A stretch of DNA of 64,000 nucleotides. Origin: UBA4744 sp963723165 (GTDB lineage: Bacteria; Actinomycetota; Acidimicrobiia; Spongiisociales; UBA4744). Under the pieces are notes generated by a model. It was not told the DNA's origin. It was given only the letters and a program-made list of their open reading frames with translations, and did not search any database. The stretch is taken from positions 310,001 to 374,000 of the forward strand of contig CAVRPP010000005.1 of assembly GCA_963723165.1 (NCBI GenBank), given 5' to 3'. Below are positions 18,083 through 26,429 of this stretch, in pieces. Every line of letters begins with the position of its first letter. The first letter of the stretch is position 1. Both the position numbers and the translations under genes were made by a program.

Positions 18083-19708
18083 CTAGGGGTGATCGGGCGC
18101 CACCAATGACAATCCGACGAGGAAGGCCCGGATCGCACCCAGGATCTCGTCGGAGGAAACCAGCGGCAGGTGATCTTCGCCCTCGAACTCTATGAGCTGG
18201 GCTCCCGGAATATGGCTCGCCAACCACCGACTCCCCTCAACGGGGACAGCGCGATCTCGCGTCCGGTGCAGGACAAGGGTGGGGACGTCAATTGATGCGA
18301 CCGTGCTTCGGACGTCCACCGCGGAGTCCATGCTTTCGAGAGCGGCGACGGCACCGGGACTCGCACCCGACCTGAGATAGTGAGCCCAGTACTCGCGAAA
18401 AGAAGCGTCGGCGAGCAGGCTGGGGGCGAGAGTCCGCAGATCAGCCTCACCGCCCCATTCCCGTTCCATGTACTCCAGCCAGCGCTGACGAGCCGCGGCC
18501 GAGGGAGCACATGGATAGTCCGAGGATGATCGACGAGTGGCGAACGATCCGTAGAGAATCAACGCCACGCACCGTTCGGGGCACGTCGCGGCAAACTGAA
18601 CGGCCAGTGGTCCTCCGTCGGAACAGCCGAATTGGACCGCTCGTTCGCTTCCTGACGCATCGAGCACGACCCGGATGTCGTCGGCTCTTGCCTCGAGACC
18701 AGGGAGGTCATCTCCCAGTAGGCGGTCGGAGAGACCCGTTCCCCGCTTGTCAAAGCAGATGAGACGGGAGAAAGATGCAAGCCCCCGCAAGAACTTCGAT
18801 GGGAGTTCATGCTCCCACATCGTCTCGATGTTCGAGATCCACCCGGGAATGTAAACGAGGTCCAACCCATCAGACCCCACTGTGCAATAGGCAATGCTGA
18901 CTCTGTCGGGAGTTTCGACGTATCTGACCCTGGCCACGACCTCGGGATTGCGGTAGGGACGGACATGGAGACCTGCGTTCTGCAGGAGAATCTGCTCCTC
19001 GAGTTGCTCCAGCGCGGGTGACGGATCGGTCCCGAACTCCTCGGCGAGTAGCCGGCGCGCCTGCTGGTAGACCCGCAGAGCATCAGCCTGGCGGCCGCAT
19101 CCATTCAGCGCCGTCATGAGCTGCGCCCGCAGGTTCTCCCGAAACGGATGGTCCTGCACCAGCGCCTCGAGTTCGGGAACGGCTGCAGAATGGCGGCCGG
19201 TTGCGAGGTCGATTGCCAGTCGCGCTTCGCTGGCGAAAAGCCGCGATTCGGCGAGACGATTGATCTCGAGAATGAGTGACGGAGCATCCGACAGATCCTG
19301 GTAGGCCTCACCTCTCCAGAGTCGCTCCGCCGCTCCCAGCAGTTCGGAAGCGCTGTCGGGTTCTGCTGCCGTCACGGCGAGCCCCTTCCTGACAAGGCTT
19401 TCAAATCGAAGCGAGTCGAAGACACTGTCGTCCAGCTCAATCACGTACCCGGACCGGCGCGCTCTCAGCGTTCCCGGCCGGCAAGGCTCGAGGATCGCCC
19501 TGAGGTTGGCAACATACGCTTGCAGCGTTCGACGGGCATGCGGGGGAGGCGCCCCGGCCCACACCTCCTCGACGAGCCGATCCGTGGATACAACCTCGTT
19601 GACGTGGGCGGTGAGAACAGCCAAGACCAAACGTTGTTTGGGACCGCCGAGGCCGACAGTATGACCTCCGTGGTCGGCCTCGATCGGGCCAAGGACCCGG
19701 ATTTCCAT
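18083..19708 (-). CDS. SARP/BTAD transcriptional regulator fused to an alpha/beta hydrolase
   Basis: A 541-residue protein. Residues 1-95 are an OmpR-like winged helix (MEIRVLGPIEADHGG...GGPKQRLVLAVLTAH), 96-245 the BTAD helical repeat, and 265-535 an alpha/beta hydrolase with an apparently intact triad: S363 in GCSDGG, D485 in HRTRDRAVPV and H513 in GEDHLP. SARP proteins activate secondary-metabolism or stress genes, and here the hydrolase probably senses or destroys a small molecule. The hydrolase is paralogous to the one in the 9024-10380 fusion. ATG 19708 has AAAGG before it and starts exactly at the domain. It is divergent from the secreted HELAH protein at 19840. Confidence 0.9.
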   Translation of the reverse strand: MEIRVLGPIEADHGGHTVGLGGPKQRLVLAVLTAHVNEVVSTDRLVEEVWAGAPPPHARRTLQAYVANLRAILEPCRPGTLRARRSGYVIELDDSVFDSLRFESLVRKGLAVTAAEPDSASELLGAAERLWRGEAYQDLSDAPSLILEINRLAESRLFASEARLAIDLATGRHSAAVPELEALVQDHPFRENLRAQLMTALNGCGRQADALRVYQQARRLLAEEFGTDPSPALEQLEEQILLQNAGLHVRPYRNPEVVARVRYVETPDRVSIAYCTVGSDGLDLVYIPGWISNIETMWEHELPSKFLRGLASFSRLICFDKRGTGLSDRLLGDDLPGLEARADDIRVVLDASGSERAVQFGCSDGGPLAVQFAATCPERCVALILYGSFATRRSSSDYPCAPSAAARQRWLEYMEREWGGEADLRTLAPSLLADASFREYWAHYLRSGASPGAVAALESMDSAVDVRSTVASIDVPTLVLHRTRDRAVPVEGSRWLASHIPGAQLIEFEGEDHLPLVSSDEILGAIRAFLVGLSLVAPDHP

Positions 19709-19839
19709 CCGACGTCTACCTTTCCCGAGTTCCAACCAAATAGTGGCCCTGCCGTGTTGAAACCGTGTTGGAAAGGCCTCTCCTCCCAGTTCAACCATAC
19801 GCCTGCCGAACCCCAACGCATAGGGGGAACGCTGCGTAT

Positions 19840-20472
19840 GTGGCGCCCGGCAGGATCATTGCACTGATGGCCGTTTCGCTTCTCAGTGGAGCCGCCATTC
19901 ACCCCGCCCGTGGCGTTTCGCAAACGAGTGTTGTTGCAGACGACGCACAGCAGCACGAGATGGCGATGTCGGCAGTCGAACGTTTCGGAATGGCCGGTTT
20001 GGATCTGCCGCCGGTCATCCTTGAGTTCGATGGGCCGAACCAGGCAGCCTGCGGCGGCGCGCCGGCTCGCACCTCCATCACGGCCGAATCGAATCTGATC
20101 AGATTGTGCTGGACCGATGAGTTCATCCTCTTGCACGAACTAGCTCACGTCTGGGTATCTTTCAACGTCCGACCGGCTCAACATGAACCTTTCATGGCCA
20201 TGCGGAACGACGTCCAATTGTGGGCAAGCAGCCAGGTGCCCTGGGAACAGCGGGGATGCGAACATGCTGCCAATGTGATCGCCTGGGGTCTTCTCGAGGA
20301 TCCCTATCCCATTTCGAGGACGTATCCCAATGATCCGGCAGCCCTGCGTTCCGCGTTTGTATTGCTCACCGGCACCAATCCTCTGCATGATGGAGGCCCG
20401 GCAATCCAAGAACCTGACCTGGGGTTCTTCACGGCGGATCGCTCGAATCCCCGTCTCGAGTCCGGCCGCTGA
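19840..20472 (+). CDS. Secreted putative zinc metalloprotease-like protein (HExxH motif)
   Basis: A 210-residue exported protein. GTG 19840 follows AGGGGGAA and leads into a signal peptide (IIALMAVSLLSGAAIHPARG). The mature part contains LLHELAHVWVSFNV, an HExxH metal motif, with other conserved-looking pieces such as ACGGAPARTSI and WEQRGCEHAANVIAWGLLEDP (an E-H-AA-N-xxAW helix that may supply the third ligand). ATG 19867 would be an alternative start with a shorter signal. The protease function is inferred from the motif alone. It is divergent from the SARP regulator. Confidence 0.65.
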   Translation: MAPGRIIALMAVSLLSGAAIHPARGVSQTSVVADDAQQHEMAMSAVERFGMAGLDLPPVILEFDGPNQAACGGAPARTSITAESNLIRLCWTDEFILLHELAHVWVSFNVRPAQHEPFMAMRNDVQLWASSQVPWEQRGCEHAANVIAWGLLEDPYPISRTYPNDPAALRSAFVLLTGTNPLHDGGPAIQEPDLGFFTADRSNPRLESGR

Positions 20473-20570
20473 ACCAGCGCTACGTCATGCCAGGCTCATG
20501 TGAGTACGGGCTCCGAGCTCAGCACAAGCGGAATCCCACGTCGGGACGAATGACAAACCCGCCGTCTGCC

Positions 20571-21260
20571 TCAGCAGACTTCCCCGTCGAGGTCGCAGAC
20601 CAGCCCTGGCGCCAGAGCGGTGTGGTGTTCGAGGACCCAGTCGCGGACGGCCGGTATCAGCGCTTCGGCCGGAACGTACCCGGCGCCGGCGGAGACCATC
20701 CGGTCGCCCTCGTCGAGCAGCAAGGCGGGAAACCCGGTAACTCCCAGCCGGCGGGCCTCGGCAAAATCCTGCCAGGTCTTCTCTTTCATCTCCGGAGAGT
20801 TCAGCAATTCGACGAAATGATCCCGGTCGACCTCGAACCCGTCCACCAGGTCGGGATAGGCGCCGGGGTCGGTGATGTCGACACCTTCGGCGTAGAAGGC
20901 CTGCTGCAGTCTGGCAAAGAAGGGCAACGTCGAAAACGGGCGCAGATGGCGCATGGTCACGACCGCGATGTCTGGCATCTCAGTGTCGTACACCCAGCCG
21001 TCTTCCCGCTGCAGAAAGCTGTGATCGAAGGGTTGGCCGCTGCGTTCGGCTACTTGCTCCCAGTGGTGGGCAAGCGTCGCCCGCATCCGATCGTCCAGCG
21101 GTTCGGCCGCAGGGCCGGGCCGCAACCCGCCGGCAATGACCCTGATGGGGATCGTGAAGTTCTCCTGCAGGGCGTCGAGCACGGGTGCGAACCCCCAGCA
21201 CCATGAGCACATCGGGTCGCCTACGTAGACGAATTCGAGAGAACGTTCGGTTGTGGCCAT
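20571..21260 (-). CDS. DsbA-family (FrnE-like) thiol oxidoreductase
   Basis: A 229-residue thioredoxin-fold protein with the active site C18-S-W-C21 in GDPMCSWCWGF and the helical insert of the DsbA/FrnE group. The cis-Pro loop is near GVTGFPALLLDEG. No signal peptide precedes the active site, so it acts in the cytosol, as FrnE-type and 2-hydroxychromene-carboxylate-isomerase-like relatives do. The start is ATG (MATTERSLEFVYVGDP). Its function could be disulfide handling or isomerase activity. Confidence 0.9.
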   Translation of the reverse strand: MATTERSLEFVYVGDPMCSWCWGFAPVLDALQENFTIPIRVIAGGLRPGPAAEPLDDRMRATLAHHWEQVAERSGQPFDHSFLQREDGWVYDTEMPDIAVVTMRHLRPFSTLPFFARLQQAFYAEGVDITDPGAYPDLVDGFEVDRDHFVELLNSPEMKEKTWQDFAEARRLGVTGFPALLLDEGDRMVSAGAGYVPAEALIPAVRDWVLEHHTALAPGLVCDLDGEVC

Positions 21261-21328
21261 GAGGACTCCATGCTACGGACGGCTGCGTGTTGTCGGGTTC
21301 TGGCTCGTCTCGGGCCGTTACCCTTGTG

Positions 21329-21799
21329 ATGATGAGCCGTCCCTCCCCGCTTCTCCGGTTTGCCTTCAAAGCCCCTGCGTATCTGTACCGGATCGGGCTT
21401 GGCCGCCTGCTGGGCCGACGGTTCCTGTCGGTGACGCACAGCGGTCGCAAGTCCGGGCGCCTCTACGACACTGTTCTGGAGGTGGCCATCTTCGACCCGG
21501 CCACCAAGGAGAGCGTGGTCGTGTCTGCGTACGGCACCGGTGCAGACTGGTACCGCAACCTGCAGCAGCGGCCCGCCGTGCGCGTTCGCACGGGGCGTAT
21601 GGACTACGTCCCCGAACATCGCTTCCTCACAGAAGAGGAAGCGAGTCACGCCGCCGCCCGGTTCTGCCGGGACCATCCCTGGGAAGCCAAACTCGCTCCC
21701 AGGGTGCTTCCGGCCATCGGTGCCGCGGCCCCGGGTTCATCGGATCCCGTGGCGATGCTGGCCTCGCTGCCCATGGTGGGATTCCGGCCGCTGCGGTGA
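21329..21799 (+). CDS. Nitroreductase-family deazaflavin-dependent protein (Ddn/DUF385-like)
   Basis: A 156-residue split-barrel protein. Family signatures are LSVTHSGRKSGRLYDTVLEV at about 33-52, YGTGADWYRNLQQRPAVRVR at about 68-87 and an ending around MLASLPMVGFRPLR. It probably binds F420. Two ATGs in tandem (21329, 21332) are the likely start, without a strong ribosome site, and the longer frame upstream is not family sequence. It is divergent from the DsbA gene and paralogous to 10481-10909. Confidence 0.85.
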   Translation: MMSRPSPLLRFAFKAPAYLYRIGLGRLLGRRFLSVTHSGRKSGRLYDTVLEVAIFDPATKESVVVSAYGTGADWYRNLQQRPAVRVRTGRMDYVPEHRFLTEEEASHAAARFCRDHPWEAKLAPRVLPAIGAAAPGSSDPVAMLASLPMVGFRPLR

Positions 21800-21834
21800 A
21801 CACCGGCCGCGGCGCTGACTTGCGGTCTCCTCAA

Positions 21835-23397
21835 TCAGGATCCGATTCTCGTCCAGGTGCCACATCGGTCGGCGGAGAACCCGAGATCATTGGCATCGAT
21901 CCACACCGTGGCAATGCTGTCGGTGAAATCGTTGAGGATGATGTCGTCCAGGCTTCCACTGAACCCGGACAGCCGTTCCCAGTAGCAACTGTCAGTCGAA
22001 TCACTGTTTCTCCATAACCCGGCGGCGATCTCGGTCCCGACCAGGTAGGTGCCATCGCCAAACGGAGCCGTCGGTGACGAGGTGATCGGCGACAGATCGG
22101 TGCTCCACAATCCGCAACGTTCGCTCTCGAAACCAACATCGGTTGGCGAGATGGTCACTATGTTCCGCCCGTAGGTGAAGTCGTTGGCGATGATCTCGTC
22201 GAGGGTGCCGCCGAACCCGGACAGCCTTGCCCAGTAGCAACCACCGGACGAATCGCTGTTCCGGTAGGTCCCCGCTGCGATATCTGCACCCACCCGCCAT
22301 GTCCCGTCACCAAAACTGCTGTGCGTGCTGCCGACCGGGGACCAGTTGAGCACTGTCAGGATTTGGGCGGCCGGGGCGATGGCTTCATCGGTGATCGCAA
22401 CCAGTTTGGTGGTCGAGTACCCGAGCGCCTGGATGGTGCCCGACCTGTAAAAGACCAGGTCGGCGCCCAGGGTCAGGTTGAAGTTGCCGGCCAGGATCTG
22501 GACCCAGCCGGTGTCGGTGTATCCCACGGCTGAGATGGCCGTGAACCGCCCGTCGGCACTGATCGTGTAGAACCGGTACAGCCCGTCTGTGGATCGGTAG
22601 TACATCAAGTCATCACGACCGTCGCCGTCGAAATCACCGGAGGGGATCTGCGACCAGTTGCGGTTGCCGTACATGACCGGGGTCATGGGAGTGAACCGTC
22701 CGGTTGAACTGACCGTGTAGAACCGCATCAAGCCGTCGGTGGCCCGGTACCACAGCAGGTCGTCGGTCCCGTTGGCGTCGAAATCGCCGGGGATCATCTG
22801 GGTCCAGCCCCGGTTCCCGTACATGATCGGTGTCATCGCCCGGAACGTTCCATCGGCGGTGATTGTGTAGAACCGCATCAACCCATCAGAAGCCCGGTAG
22901 AAGAGGAGGTCGGCGATGTCGTCCCCGTTGTAGTCACCGGGGACAACATGCGACCAGCCGCGAGTCCCGTACTTCTCGTAGAAGGCGTCCGTGCCCCCGC
23001 TGGTGTCGACCGCCCGGAATTCGAACAAGCCCGTGTCGCGGTCGTACAGCAGGATATCGGCACCGGTGGATCCGCCCAGGTAACCGCCCCACACCACGTC
23101 CATTCCGGGATCGGTGTATGAATAGTCACCCACCTTTCCGACGACGGGGTTGGTTTCGCCGGGAGGAACAAACAAACCGAGCGGGGTGATCTCCCCATCG
23201 ACGTTGTCAACCGCGATCAGCTCGTCGAGGTCGGACACCTCGACGACGGTATTGAGGGGGTCGAGGGTGGCCGGACGGTTGGCTGGAGCTTGCTCAAAGG
23301 CATCCGCCTCCGCGCCGGCGGCCGGGACCGCCAGACCGAGGATGAGAATCAAGGCTGCACCGAGCATCACGTGGCGTTGTCGGCTGCTTGCAGGCAT
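21835..23397 (-). CDS. Secreted FG-GAP/VCBS-like repeat protein
   Basis: A 520-residue exported protein with signal peptide MPASSRQRHVMLGAALILIL and cleavage after VPAAGA. Residues about 100-330 hold about five tandem beta-propeller-like units, each with PGDF/DYNGDDIADLL-type calcium loops and LMRFYT strands. The unit is also visible in DNA, about 135 bases long. The last 160 residues contain a different pair of repeats (GDGTWRVGADIAAGTYRNSD and GDGTYLVGTEIAAGLWRNSD, each with SCYWERLSGF/GCYWARLSGF and one more Cys). No enzyme domain is seen. It is probably an adhesive or ligand-binding surface protein. Confidence 0.85.
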   Translation of the reverse strand: MPASSRQRHVMLGAALILILGLAVPAAGAEADAFEQAPANRPATLDPLNTVVEVSDLDELIAVDNVDGEITPLGLFVPPGETNPVVGKVGDYSYTDPGMDVVWGGYLGGSTGADILLYDRDTGLFEFRAVDTSGGTDAFYEKYGTRGWSHVVPGDYNGDDIADLLFYRASDGLMRFYTITADGTFRAMTPIMYGNRGWTQMIPGDFDANGTDDLLWYRATDGLMRFYTVSSTGRFTPMTPVMYGNRNWSQIPSGDFDGDGRDDLMYYRSTDGLYRFYTISADGRFTAISAVGYTDTGWVQILAGNFNLTLGADLVFYRSGTIQALGYSTTKLVAITDEAIAPAAQILTVLNWSPVGSTHSSFGDGTWRVGADIAAGTYRNSDSSGGCYWARLSGFGGTLDEIIANDFTYGRNIVTISPTDVGFESERCGLWSTDLSPITSSPTAPFGDGTYLVGTEIAAGLWRNSDSTDSCYWERLSGFSGSLDDIILNDFTDSIATVWIDANDLGFSADRCGTWTRIGS

Positions 23398-23535
23398 ATC
23401 GTCCCCGCCTTTCCCTCCCGGCTTCCATCCTTATCAGCATCGGACACGGGATTCCAGGGCCATACGTCACTACTGCACCCGACCGGTGGGCTGGGGCAGG
23501 GAGTAGTGTTCGTCGACCAACAAGAGGAACAGATC

Positions 23536-23880
23536 ATGGCGATTACCGGCATGCACACACTCGTGTTCTCACCGGAGGCCGATGCAGTCCGCGCCGTCTT
23601 GCGAGACGCTTTCGGCTGGAACCACATCGACACGGGTGACGGCTGGCTCACCTTTGCTGCGCCCCCCACCGAGTTGGGCGTCCACCCCGGCGAGCAGCCC
23701 GGTCACTCGATCTCGCTCATGTGCGACGATCTCGCCGCCACCATGGACGAACTCAGCGCCAAAGGCATCGAGTTCCAGGGGCCGGTCGAGGAGAGAAGCT
23801 ACGGGATGGTCACCACCATGCTCCTGCCGGGCGGCCTGACCATGATGCTGTACGAACCGACGCACCCGACGGTCAACTGA
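23536..23880 (+). CDS. VOC-superfamily small protein
   Basis: A 114-residue single-domain glyoxalase/bleomycin-resistance-like protein. ATG 23536 follows AGAGGAACAG at the right spacing, while longer frames upstream are not homologous. The N-terminal metal ligand region is ITGMHTLVFSPEADAVRA and the C-terminal one LLPGGLTMMLYEPTHP, with metal Glu in YEP. Function unknown. It is followed by an intrinsic-terminator-like hairpin shared with the convergent gene. Confidence 0.88.
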   Translation: MAITGMHTLVFSPEADAVRAVLRDAFGWNHIDTGDGWLTFAAPPTELGVHPGEQPGHSISLMCDDLAATMDELSAKGIEFQGPVEERSYGMVTTMLLPGGLTMMLYEPTHPTVN

Positions 23881-23892
23881 CCCCGGGTCGGC

Positions 23893-23911
23893 CCGACCGA
23901 ACTTCGGTCGG
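23893..23911. terminator. Hairpin between convergent genes
   Basis: Perfect 7-base inverted repeat CCGACCG-AACTT-CGGTCGG between the VOC gene (ending 23880) and the convergent small gene (ending 23928). No U-tract follows, which is common in high-GC actinobacteria. It could stop transcription in both directions. Confidence 0.6.
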
Positions 23912-23927
23912 TGAACTGGCCTGAATC

Positions 23928-24128
23928 TCAGTACCGTCGCTTGATAGTCCTCGGATCGTCGATCGTGACGGCAACGATCGGCGACTCCGCGTCGCCGGGG
24001 TGCAATACCTCCATGAGGTGGGCTTGCAACTCGGCCTCCGACATCACCGGTGTGGGGAGTATGTCGTCGGAGAGCTTCACGAGGATGCGGGCGCGGTATT
24101 CCTTGCTGGGCTGGCGTGTGCGGTCCAA
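23928..24128 (-). CDS. Small protein of unknown function
   Basis: A 66-residue protein starting at a TTG with AAGGAG six bases before it (LDRTRQPSKEYRARILVKLS). The body, ILVKLSDDILPTPVMSEAEL followed by ESPIVAVTIDDPRTIKRR, is soluble and mixed alpha/beta. No family is recognised. It is convergent with the VOC gene and divergent from the DGPF protein. Confidence 0.5.
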   Translation of the reverse strand: MDRTRQPSKEYRARILVKLSDDILPTPVMSEAELQAHLMEVLHPGDAESPIVAVTIDDPRTIKRRY

Positions 24129-24282
24129 GTCGGCTCCTTCTGCACTGGGATCGACGATACCCGTTTCGTGCTCCGGGTGGATCGGGAAAGCGCGGTGCAG
24201 AATTTTTTGCAAGAGTTGTCGAAATTGGTGGCGAGTCTTCGTCGTATGGGCGAAGGTATCTCGAAAGCGAAGGGAGAACACG

Positions 24283-24654
24283 ATGCCTACGTACGCAGCA
24301 TTGATCTACGGCCCGGCCGAGGACGAGGGGCAAGGCACTGAGGAGGACTGGGCCGCGGTGATAGCCGAGTACAACGAATTCGGCGAGAAGGCCGGAGCGG
24401 CCGGGGTGGTAACCGGAGGCGAAGCGCTTCAGGACACAGCTACGGCAACCACCATCCACGTGAAGGGCGGCAAGGGCGGCGAGTTGATTACCACCGACGG
24501 CCCTTTCGCCGAGACCAAGGAGGTCCTGGGCGGGTTCTACTTGCTCAAGTGTGCAGATCTCGACGAGGCCGTCCAGTGGGCCGCCCAGATCCCCGGCGCC
24601 TGGCACGGCAGGGTTGAGGTTCGGCCGATCATCGAGTGGTCCGAAGGAGAGTGA
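24283..24654 (+). CDS. YCII/DGPF-domain protein, partner of ECF sigma factor
   Basis: A 123-residue alpha/beta ferredoxin-like protein. It opens MPTYAALIYGPAEDEG and carries the signature ITTDGPFAETKEVLGGFYLL at about 68-87. The gene ends in a GTGA overlap with the sigma factor gene that follows. This DGPF-ECF42 pairing is conserved in actinobacteria, where the sigma factor controls DGPF genes. The catalytic role of DGPF proteins is not established. ATG 24283 has AGGGAGAA before it. Confidence 0.93.
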   Translation: MPTYAALIYGPAEDEGQGTEEDWAAVIAEYNEFGEKAGAAGVVTGGEALQDTATATTIHVKGGKGGELITTDGPFAETKEVLGGFYLLKCADLDEAVQWAAQIPGAWHGRVEVRPIIEWSEGE

Positions 24655-25853
24655 CGGTCGACGAGATCATTCGGATTGAGGGTGGCCGGGTACTGGCCAC
24701 CCTCATCCGGTTGACCGGCGACTTCGGTCTGGCCGAAGACGCCCTCCAGGACGCAGCGGTCGTCGCCCTAGAGCAGTGGAACCGATCGGGCCCCCCGGAC
24801 AACCCGGCGGCGTGGCTGACAACGGTGGCCCGCAACAAAGCTCTCGACCGCCTCCGGCGGGAGGCACGCCGATCCCACAAGGAAACCGAGGCTTTCCAGA
24901 TGCTGGCCGACCCGCCCGATCCTCCCCGGGGTGACGACCGCCTGCGGCTCATCTTCACCTGCTGCCACCCGGCTCTGGCGCCAGCGACCCGGGTGGCGCT
25001 CACCCTGCGAACGATCGGCGGGTTGACCACCACCGAAATCGCCCGGGCGTTCCTGGTTCCTGAAGCGACTATGGGGCAGCGGATCAGTCGGGCGAAACGA
25101 AAGATCGCGGTGGCGCGTATCCCCTACCGGTTACCCGAGCCGCACGAACTGCCCGACCGGCTCCCGGCGGTCCTGGCAGTTGTGTACCTCATCTTCACGA
25201 CCGGGCACCACGCTCCGGCCGGCCGTCTCGACGCCCGCGTTGATCTGGCAGAGGAGGCGAGCCGCCTCGGCCGCCTGCTGGTCGAGTTGATGCCGGACGA
25301 ACCGGAGTGCCTGGGATTGCTGGCCCTCATGGTCGCCACCCACGCCCGTCACTCCTCTCGCCTCGACCAAAAAGGCGATCTGGTGCTCCTGCCCGATCAG
25401 GACCGCAGCCGGTGGGACCATGCCGCCATTGCCGAAGCTGCCGCAACCGTCGACCGGGCTCTGCGGCGCCGGTCGGTGGGTCCGTATCAGATCCAGGCGG
25501 CGATCGCCTCCCTTCACGGGTTGGCCGGCTCGGACGCCACCACGGACTGGAACCAGATCGTGGATCTCTACCGGCGGCTCGAACAGGTTGCTCCCTCCCC
25601 CGTCGTCAGAGTGAACCGTGCGGTGGCCGAGGCCAAGGTCTTCGGGCCCGACGCCGGGCTCGCGTTGCTCGAGAGGACGGAGGGGGTCGAGCGCTGGCAT
25701 CTGTACTGGTCGACCCTGGCCGCCCTGCAACGACAGGCCGGCCGACCAGACCGGGCGGCCCGGGCCTACCGGGCTGCACTCGAGTGCGACCCAAACGACA
25801 GCGACCGGCGATTTCTTGAGGAACAGCTCGAACAGCTCACACAACAGGTCTGA
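24651..25853 (+). CDS. ECF42-type RNA polymerase sigma factor with C-terminal helical extension
   Basis: A 400-residue protein, much longer than a plain ECF sigma factor. Region sigma2 is at about 10-75 (GDFGLAEDALQDAAVVALEQ; NPAAWLTTVARNKALDRLRR), sigma4 at about 110-160 (RTIGGLTTTEIARAFLVPE; QRISRAKRKI). The remaining 240 residues are a TPR-like domain (DUF6596) found in ECF42 proteins and thought to replace an anti-sigma factor. GTG 24651 overlaps the DGPF stop and has AAGGAG five bases before it, so it is preferred to a GTG 15 bases upstream. Confidence 0.93.
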   Translation: MTVDEIIRIEGGRVLATLIRLTGDFGLAEDALQDAAVVALEQWNRSGPPDNPAAWLTTVARNKALDRLRREARRSHKETEAFQMLADPPDPPRGDDRLRLIFTCCHPALAPATRVALTLRTIGGLTTTEIARAFLVPEATMGQRISRAKRKIAVARIPYRLPEPHELPDRLPAVLAVVYLIFTTGHHAPAGRLDARVDLAEEASRLGRLLVELMPDEPECLGLLALMVATHARHSSRLDQKGDLVLLPDQDRSRWDHAAIAEAAATVDRALRRRSVGPYQIQAAIASLHGLAGSDATTDWNQIVDLYRRLEQVAPSPVVRVNRAVAEAKVFGPDAGLALLERTEGVERWHLYWSTLAALQRQAGRPDRAARAYRAALECDPNDSDRRFLEEQLEQLTQQV

Positions 25854-25870
25854 TGCCCGGAGATGGCAAC

Positions 25871-25891
25871 GCCATGCGAGAGCCGCATGGC
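25871..25891. terminator. Hairpin between convergent genes
   Basis: Perfect 8-base inverted repeat GCCATGCG-AGAGC-CGCATGGC between the sigma factor (ending 25853) and the convergent gene ending at 25899. It can serve both directions. Confidence 0.65.
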
Positions 25892-25898
25892 TGCTCGC

Positions 25899-26279
25899 TT
25901 ATCGCTCGTTCTGATCAACCACCGGTTCCGCATTGTCGTCGAGCCCCGATTCGCCCGCCCACGGCGCCGGCTCGGCCGTCATTTCCTCGAAGATGGCTAT
26001 GTAGTAGGCCTCACCGGCGGCCACGGCGAGATCCCGGTAAACCTCAATCGTCTCAAAGGCAAGATCCACAAGCACGTTCCGCGGTATGGATTGCGCTGCT
26101 TTCCTGAACCGCTCGGCACGCCTGGCGATCTTCTTGGGAAATCGCCGTGAAACCGGGAGACCTGCGGGAGCGGAGTCGAGTGGGAATAGGGCTCGGGCGA
26201 TGAGTTCGGCGGCTTGCTCACTCATCCCGCGGTCCTGGACGAGTCGAGCCATCGCACGTATGCGCTGGTGCTCCGACAT
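25899..26279 (-). CDS. Helical protein of unknown function
   Basis: A 126-residue cytosolic protein. ATG 26279 has AAAGGAGCGACC before it. It is mostly helical: QRIRAMARLVQDRGMSEQAA (about 5-24), FPKKIARRAERFRKAAQSI (about 46-64) and DLAFETIEVYRDLAVAAGEA, with an acidic tail. No family recognised. It is convergent with the ECF42 gene and stands about 150 bases upstream of the end of the nitroreductase gene on the same strand. Confidence 0.6.
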   Translation of the reverse strand: MSEHQRIRAMARLVQDRGMSEQAAELIARALFPLDSAPAGLPVSRRFPKKIARRAERFRKAAQSIPRNVLVDLAFETIEVYRDLAVAAGEAYYIAIFEEMTAEPAPWAGESGLDDNAEPVVDQNER

Positions 26280-26429
26280 CGGTCGCTCCTTTCGGCCTTC
26301 TCTTCGCAGATCTGCAGGCACGCCTCGCACGCGATTGTCTGAGACGGCTCACCGGCCTTCCATTGCAGGACTATCGGCACGAGCGGTAGTGGCCTTGATC
26401 CTCTCCGACTGCCCGGGACGGAGGAATGC

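Noticed and set aside
22300..23100. Tandem DNA repeat resembling a mobile or CRISPR-like array
   Set aside because: The period of about 135 bases encodes the propeller units of the FG-GAP-like protein, with no spacers.
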